A stretch of DNA of 9,488 nt, from contig JACDBR010000178.1 in NCBI GenBank assembly GCA_013694825.1, positions 1 through 9,488 on the forward strand, written 5' to 3'. Source of the DNA: Solirubrobacterales bacterium (lineage in GTDB: Bacteria > Actinomycetota > Thermoleophilia > Solirubrobacterales > 70-9). Positions 6,711 to 9,488 of this stretch are shown here, in pieces. The notes under the pieces are model-generated. The model saw only the letters and a list, made by a program, of their open reading frames with translations. It ran no database searches and was not told the origin of the DNA. Both the position numbers and the translations under genes were made by a program. Every line of letters begins with the position of its first letter. The first letter of the stretch is position 1.

Positions 6711-6760
6711 CATAAGCCTCCTCGGCCTTGCGGCCGCTTAACGAAGTCTCACAGCGGCTC

Positions 6761-6769
6761 GCGTAGTCT
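6761..6769 (+). promoter_or_regulatory. Candidate -10 element (GCGTAGTCT) before the SigB/F-type sigma gene
   Basis: TAGTCT (6764-6769) is followed by 7 bases and GTG 6777, the start of a 12-codon ORF; the sigma ATG lies 35 bases downstream of the box. A partial -35-like TTAACG (6738-6743) sits 20 bases upstream, longer than ideal. Confidence 0.45.
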
Positions 6770-6776
6770 CCTCTCG

Positions 6777-6815
6777 GTGGACGGGCCGTTTCCGAGCGTC
6801 GCAGATGAGCACTGA
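6777..6815 (+). CDS. Possible leaderless 12-codon leader ORF overlapping the sigma start
   Basis: GTG 6777 is placed exactly 7 bases after TAGTCT, as at the leaderless genes here. It reads VDGPFPSVADEH and stops at TGA 6813-6815, in a different frame from the sigma gene and 8 bases beyond the sigma ATG (6805). Such overlap would let ribosomes that finish the leader restart at the sigma ATG, which has no clear Shine-Dalgarno of its own. The peptide resembles nothing I know. It may instead be plain 5' untranslated leader of 28 bases. Confidence 0.3.
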   Translation: MDGPFPSVADEH

Positions 6816-7617
6816 GCCGATCGCCGGCTCTGGCGACACCGTTCCCCAGCAGCTCCTCCCCGGCCCCGGCGAGGCCCTCAGCGACGAGAGGGAGCTGCTT
6901 CGCCGCTTCCACTCGGAGGGCGACGTCGCGGCTCGCGAGGAGATCGTGCGGCGCTTCCTGCCGTTCGCCCGTAGCCTCGCGATGCGCTACAGCGGCGGCG
7001 CCGAGCCGAGTGAGGACCTGATCCAGGTCGCGAGCCTCGGGCTGGTCGCGGCCCTCGGTCGCTTCGACCCCGAGCGAGGCGTGCCCTTCGCCGCCTTCGC
7101 CGGGCCGACGATCCTTGGTGAGCTGCGACGCCATTTTCGCGACCGCGTCTGGGTGATGCGCGTACCGCGCGGCCTCCAGGAGCGGATCCGCAACGTCGAC
7201 GGCGCGATCGCGCATCTGTCCAACGCGCTCGAGCGCTCGCCGACCGTCGACGAGATCGCCTCGCAACTCGAGATCTCGGCCGCCGACGTGCTCGAGGCCT
7301 TCGAGGCCAGCGACGCGCGACGGACGATGTCGCTCGACCAGCCACCGTCCTCCGACGCCGCCGAGGACGGCTCGATCTCCGAGCGGATCGGCGGCGAGGA
7401 CCCAGGCTTCGAGCTGGTCGAAGACCGGGCCGCGCTACGCGCGAGCTTCGGCGCCTTGAGTGACCTCGAGCGTGAGGTCCTGAGGCTGCGCTTCGTCGAG
7501 GACCTGACTCAGTCGAAGATCGCCGAGCGGGTGGGCTATTCGCAGATGCACATCTCGCGCATCCTGCGTCGCGCCCTCACCACCCTGCGCGACGTCGCCG
7601 GCGGGCCGGCTGCCTAG
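6805..7617 (+). CDS. sigF: SigB/SigF/SigG-family alternative sigma factor (general stress type)
   Basis: A 270-residue group 3 sigma-70 factor with regions 2, 3 and 4. Region 2 (about 45-115) has REEIVRRFLPFARSLAMRYSG, EDLIQVASLGLVAALGRFDP and GVPFAAFAGPTILGELRRHF. Region 3 (116-195) has WVMRVPRGLQERI and SPTVDEIASQLEIS. Region 4 (about 212-265) has LSDLEREVLRLRFVEDLTQS and the recognition helix SQMHISRILRRAL. ATG 6805 is the only start at the right place; there is no in-frame start upstream. This type is normally held inactive by an RsbW-like kinase and released through an RsbV-like antagonist. An RsbW-like gene lies immediately downstream but convergent, sharing a CTAG as both stop codons, instead of the usual upstream cotranscribed position. 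A 12-codon leader ORF may overlap the start. Confidence 0.92.
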   Translation: MSTEPIAGSGDTVPQQLLPGPGEALSDERELLRRFHSEGDVAAREEIVRRFLPFARSLAMRYSGGAEPSEDLIQVASLGLVAALGRFDPERGVPFAAFAGPTILGELRRHFRDRVWVMRVPRGLQERIRNVDGAIAHLSNALERSPTVDEIASQLEISAADVLEAFEASDARRTMSLDQPPSSDAAEDGSISERIGGEDPGFELVEDRAALRASFGALSDLEREVLRLRFVEDLTQSKIAERVGYSQMHISRILRRALTTLRDVAGGPAA

Positions 7618-8444
7618 CCGGCGCAGATCCGCAGCCGCACGTAGTCGTGGCCGTCGACCGACTCGACCTCGGTCTCATCGGCCAGCGCCTCAAGCGAGGC
7701 GCCGATCTCCGGGATCATCAGCCGCTCGAGGAAGCGCTGGCCGCTGCCCTTGACGAGCGGGCCGACGCGAAGCATGAACTCCTGGGCCTGCTGCTCGATC
7801 GAGATCCGGGCGGTGCCGTCGTCGAAGTCCTGAGGCGAGTTCGTTGCCAGAGCGTCGCTCAGCAGCACCGCGTCGGAGAGCCGGTCGATCGAGAAGTTGG
7901 CCCGGGTCGCCGTCATCGATACGACCCGCGAGAGGATCGGGCCCACGAACTGACCCGCTGGAACGTCGATCTCGGTGCCGGTCGGCGAGGCCACCGGCTC
8001 GGCGACGGTCGGAAGGGCGCCGTCTGCCCCCGGTTGCAGGCTGATCGACATCCGCACCTCGGTGCCCCTCCCAGGGCCGCCCTTGATCTCGAAGTCCGAG
8101 GTCAGAGCGGCGATCAGCGGCAGGCCGAGGCGCAGGCTCTTGCGCCCGTTGTCGGCCGTCGGCCGGATCCCCGCGCCCTGGTCTCGGATGCGCACGGTCA
8201 ACGAGCTCTGATCGCCCCATGCGCGCACCTCGAGTGGACCCTCCTCGCCGTCGTAGGCATGAGTGCAGACATTCATGCAGGCCTCGGTGACGATCGTCTT
8301 GAGGTCCGCGACCGCGCTCTCGTCGGCGTCCAGCGCCGCGGCGAGCCCGGCCAAGGCGTGGCGAACCAAGGTGACGTTCTCCGCCCGGGCTGGAAGAGTC
8401 AGGCCAACGGTCGCCTGAGAGGGCTCTACCCCGTCCTCGCTCAC
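7614..8444 (-). CDS. rsbW: RsbW-like anti-sigma factor kinase with a degenerate second GHKL-like domain
   Basis: A 276-residue protein. Residues 12-136 form an RsbW/SpoIIAB-type GHKL ATPase: strand TVGLTLPARAENVTLVRHAL, N-box DLKTIVTEACMNVCTHAY (Glu54, Asn58, His62), G1 box IRDQGAGI (Asp88, Gly90, Gly92), the RLGLPLIAALT helix and the GGPGRGTEVRM box. Such proteins bind the sigma factor and phosphorylate an STAS antagonist. After a linker (137-162), residues 163-276 look like a decayed copy of the same fold (RVVSMTATRANFSIDRLSDA, ARISIEQQAQEFMLRVGPL) without the catalytic Glu, Asn or DxGxG. Typical RsbW proteins are only about 140-160 residues long. GTG 8444 overlaps the stop of a 29-codon ORF (GTGA), suggesting translational coupling. 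The gene converges with the SigB/F-type sigma gene, its likely partner. Confidence 0.85.
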   Translation of the reverse strand: MSEDGVEPSQATVGLTLPARAENVTLVRHALAGLAAALDADESAVADLKTIVTEACMNVCTHAYDGEEGPLEVRAWGDQSSLTVRIRDQGAGIRPTADNGRKSLRLGLPLIAALTSDFEIKGGPGRGTEVRMSISLQPGADGALPTVAEPVASPTGTEIDVPAGQFVGPILSRVVSMTATRANFSIDRLSDAVLLSDALATNSPQDFDDGTARISIEQQAQEFMLRVGPLVKGSGQRFLERLMIPEIGASLEALADETEVESVDGHDYVRLRICAG

Positions 8445-8530
8445 GAGCCCGTCTCGTTTGCGGAGTTCAGATCGAGCGCTCCGCCAGGCACTTCCGCGAC
8501 CCGCTCGAAGCGGATCTCACTCGGCGTCAC
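8441..8530 (-). CDS. Small 29-residue leader ORF translationally coupled to the anti-sigma gene; possible STAS remnant
   Basis: GTG 8530 begins a 29-codon frame (VTPSEIRFERVAEVPGG, then ALDLNSANETGS). Its TGA (8443-8441) overlaps the GTG of the RsbW-like gene as GTGA. The start has a TA at exactly -13/-12, inside a GGGTAT element, the same geometry as the other predicted leaderless starts, so a transcript from that promoter would start almost at this GTG. FERVAEVPGG-ALDLNSANE loosely resembles the N-terminal strands of STAS anti-anti-sigma proteins (xFERxxxVPVxxLxGELDLxxAxE-like), with several residues missing and the remainder of the domain absent. In the classical order an rsbV gene sits directly before rsbW. 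This could be a decayed or minimal rsbV, a regulatory leader peptide, or chance; the STAS link is a guess. Confidence 0.5.
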   Translation of the reverse strand: MTPSEIRFERVAEVPGGALDLNSANETGS

Positions 8531-8531
8531 G

Positions 8532-8571
8532 GGCGGGTACATACCCCGCCTGCCCGACGCCTAACGAAACC
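8532..8571 (-). promoter_or_regulatory. Candidate SigB/F-dependent promoter of the anti-sigma operon, with a near-palindrome
   Basis: On the minus strand GGGTAT (8546-8541) matches the SigB/SigF -10 box. GTTA (8565-8562), three of four matches to the GTTT -35 core, lies 15 bases upstream; an exact GGTTT (8571-8567) lies about 20 bases upstream, rather far. GGGTAT sits inside the near-palindrome GGCGGGTACATACCCCGCC (8532-8550 as read on the plus strand), a possible operator. If SigB/F reads this promoter, the sigma factor would drive its own antagonist. Confidence 0.45.
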
Positions 8572-8604
8572 GGTCCAACCGGCGGGAAACCGCTTGCAAC
8601 AGGG

Positions 8605-8943
8605 TTAGTCGCGCTTCCAGCCGCGACCGAACAGGCGCCCGAGCCGGCCCTGAGGAACGTTGGCCCGGAAGCTGTCGGGGCCATCCTCCGGCGGCGGAAG
8701 CCGCAGCGCCTCCTCGCCGGTGATCGTCAGGGTCACCCCGCGCTCGGCCGTCCGGGCGACCTCCGGCGCGTCGGCGAAGCGCAGCTCGCCGTCGGAGCAA
8801 CGGATCACGAAGCCGTCGAGAATGTGCTCGCGAAAGTTGTCGACCACCTGGTGGACGGACCCGACCTCGACCTCGTCGGATCCGTAGACGGGGGTCCCAG
8901 GCTCGACCGCCGAGTAGTGGATCGCGCTGCCGTCGTCGATCAT
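8605..8943 (-). CDS. Small conserved-looking protein, PRC-barrel-like beta domain
   Basis: A 112-residue soluble protein. Residues 1-82 look like an all-beta barrel of the PRC-barrel/DUF2171 kind: IHYSAVEPGTPVYGSDEVEV then GSVHQVVDNFREHILDGFVI is the 'set value, connect to storage' strand pattern of such domains, and TAERGVTLTITGEEALRLPPP closes it. The tail (83-112) is proline/glycine then basic (GRLGRLFGRGWKRD). I do not recognise a function; PRC-like domains occur in ribosome-maturation, photosynthetic and stress proteins. The frame extends to GTG 8961, but ATG 8943 is chosen because TAGGAT lies 7 bases upstream and the domain begins right there. It lies 75 bases upstream of the anti-sigma leader ORF in the same direction, but has its own promoter, as does that operon. 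Confidence 0.65.
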   Translation of the reverse strand: MIDDGSAIHYSAVEPGTPVYGSDEVEVGSVHQVVDNFREHILDGFVIRCSDGELRFADAPEVARTAERGVTLTITGEEALRLPPPEDGPDSFRANVPQGRLGRLFGRGWKRD

Positions 8944-8950
8944 CAAGCCA

Positions 8951-8959
8951 ATCCTACGC
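8951..8959 (-). promoter_or_regulatory. Candidate -10 element (GCGTAGGAT) of the PRC-barrel-like gene
   Basis: TAGGAT on the minus strand is followed by 7 bases and ATG 8943. The extended GCGTA form matches those at 2039 and 6761. It lies in the 51-base gap after the hydrolase stop codon. Confidence 0.45.
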
Positions 8960-8994
8960 ACCCGGGCGCGACGGCAGCCTCGATTCGGGCGGGC

Positions 8995-9488
8995 TCAGTC
9001 GCCGCTCAGGCGCTCGGCGACCTCGTCGGTGGCGAGGAAGTCGGCGATCTCGCGCGAGAGCTGCCCGCCCTGCCAGGCGAGCGGGGAGGAGCCGCGCTGC
9101 TCGGAGATCAGGCGAGCGTTAGGCAGAGCCTCAGCCCAGGCCTCGGCGACCGCATAGGGGTGGCCGGGGTCGGCCTCGTCGTGGCTGGCGACGACCAGGG
9201 CGGGCGCCTCGATCGCGGTGAGCTCCTCGAGCGAGCCGAAGGGCATCGAGCGTGGCAGCTCGCGCAAGGCGCGCGCGACTGCGTCGAGGTCGCGGTGAAG
9301 TGACATCCGCTCGCGCGTGATCCGCTCGATCGTCTCGCGCCAGGCGGGCTCGTGTGGCCCGAGCGCGGCGACGAAGCCGTCGATCCCGTCCTGCTCGAGG
9401 CCGGCCGCGAGCGCATCCCAGGCAGCGAGCGAGCGCTCCTCGGGCTCCCCTCCCCCGACCGCCGGGCCGACGATCACGAGCGCCGCGA
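8995..9488 (-). CDS. Alpha/beta-hydrolase family protein, C-terminal part
   Basis: The gene enters from the right edge; about 164 C-terminal residues are present and the first visible codons read AALVIVGPAVGGG. The catalytic Asp-type loop APALVVASHDEADPGHPYA and the final helix LSREIADFLA are those of an alpha/beta-hydrolase (Abhydrolase_6 type), and the all-helical RSLAAWDALAAGLEQDGIDG stretch is the cap. The nucleophile elbow must lie outside the window. Where the catalytic His normally lies (after NARLIS), the sequence is EQRGSSPLAWQGGQLS with no His, so the enzyme may be non-standard or inactive, or may use the His at DPGHP differently. No substrate can be inferred. The downstream PRC-like gene has its own promoter. 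Confidence 0.7.
   Translation of the reverse strand, partial: AALVIVGPAVGGGEPEERSLAAWDALAAGLEQDGIDGFVAALGPHEPAWRETIERITRERMSLHRDLDAVARALRELPRSMPFGSLEELTAIEAPALVVASHDEADPGHPYAVAEAWAEALPNARLISEQRGSSPLAWQGGQLSREIADFLATDEVAERLSGD

Noticed and set aside
5127..6713. Minus-strand reading frame of 648 codons continuing upstream of the VOC gene
   Set aside because: Only the last 119 codons look like a protein family. The rest is antisense to the ECF sigma and SPW genes and has the Arg/Gly/Gln/Glu-rich look of GC-driven open frames.
8535..8542. Rightward SigB/F-like -10 box (GGGTAC on the plus strand) in the palindrome
   Set aside because: No GTTT-like element lies at a suitable distance upstream on the plus strand, and no rightward gene follows.
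7647..8564. Plus-strand frame of 305 codons opposite the anti-sigma gene
   Set aside because: Composition is that of a shadow frame, while the minus strand has clear GHKL motifs.
8568..8580. Inverted repeat CCGGT-TGG-ACCGG as a terminator of the PRC-like gene
   Set aside because: The arms are only five bases and no T-tract follows, so it is not a credible terminator on its own.
8458..9303. Plus-strand frame of 281 codons
   Set aside because: It is antisense to the PRC-like and hydrolase genes, which have family features and a promoter; no motif on this strand.

Overview
The window is GC-rich (roughly two thirds G+C), densely packed, chromosomal-looking DNA from an actinobacterium-like organism. 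The gene repertoire fits: SigB/F-type sigma factor with an RsbW-like partner, ECF sigma factor with a SnoaL tail, YqgE, thioredoxin-TPR protein next to CcdA, and DUF899/DUF1428/VOC proteins. Many first-in-operon starts look leaderless, with a TA dinucleotide at -13/-12. My guess is a Thermoleophilia (Solirubrobacterales-like) genome; this is inference, not proven. I see no transposon, phage, CRISPR array, tRNA or rRNA.

Region 1 (1-1626): a leftward thiol-redox pair, thioredoxin-TPR protein (CnoX/YbbN-like) followed by the start of CcdA, which runs off the left edge. Rightward yqgE is divergent from it, with only 31 bp between the two starts. A hairpin lies between yqgE and the convergent tfoX-like gene. 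Region 2 (1626-3548): a leftward TfoX N-domain gene broken by a one-base frameshift, and a divergent rightward GT39-type membrane glycosyltransferase.

Region 3 (3562-6248): a leftward VOC - DUF1428 - DUF899 operon, divergent from an ECF sigma factor with a C-terminal SnoaL-like domain. The arrangement suggests that the sigma factor controls the divergent oxidoreductase-like operon. Region 4 (6315-8550): a small SPW-repeat membrane protein, then a SigB/SigF-type sigma factor. Convergent to the sigma gene, and sharing one CTAG with it as both stop codons, is an RsbW-like anti-sigma kinase that carries a second, degenerate GHKL-like domain. The anti-sigma gene is preceded by a 29-codon ORF (GTGA overlap) with a good leaderless start under a GGGTAT (SigB/F-like) -10 element. 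The sigma gene is also preceded by a leaderless 12-codon mini-ORF overlapping its start. Region 5 (8605-9488): a small conserved-looking PRC-barrel-like protein, and the C-terminal two thirds or so of an alpha/beta-hydrolase running off the right edge.

The most interesting parts are the sigma/anti-sigma module (convergent with shared stop, leader ORFs on both genes, pseudo-ATPase tail, candidate autoregulatory promoters) and the repeated leaderless promoter-to-start geometry, which also fixes several start codons. There is no gene-free stretch longer than 300 bases.
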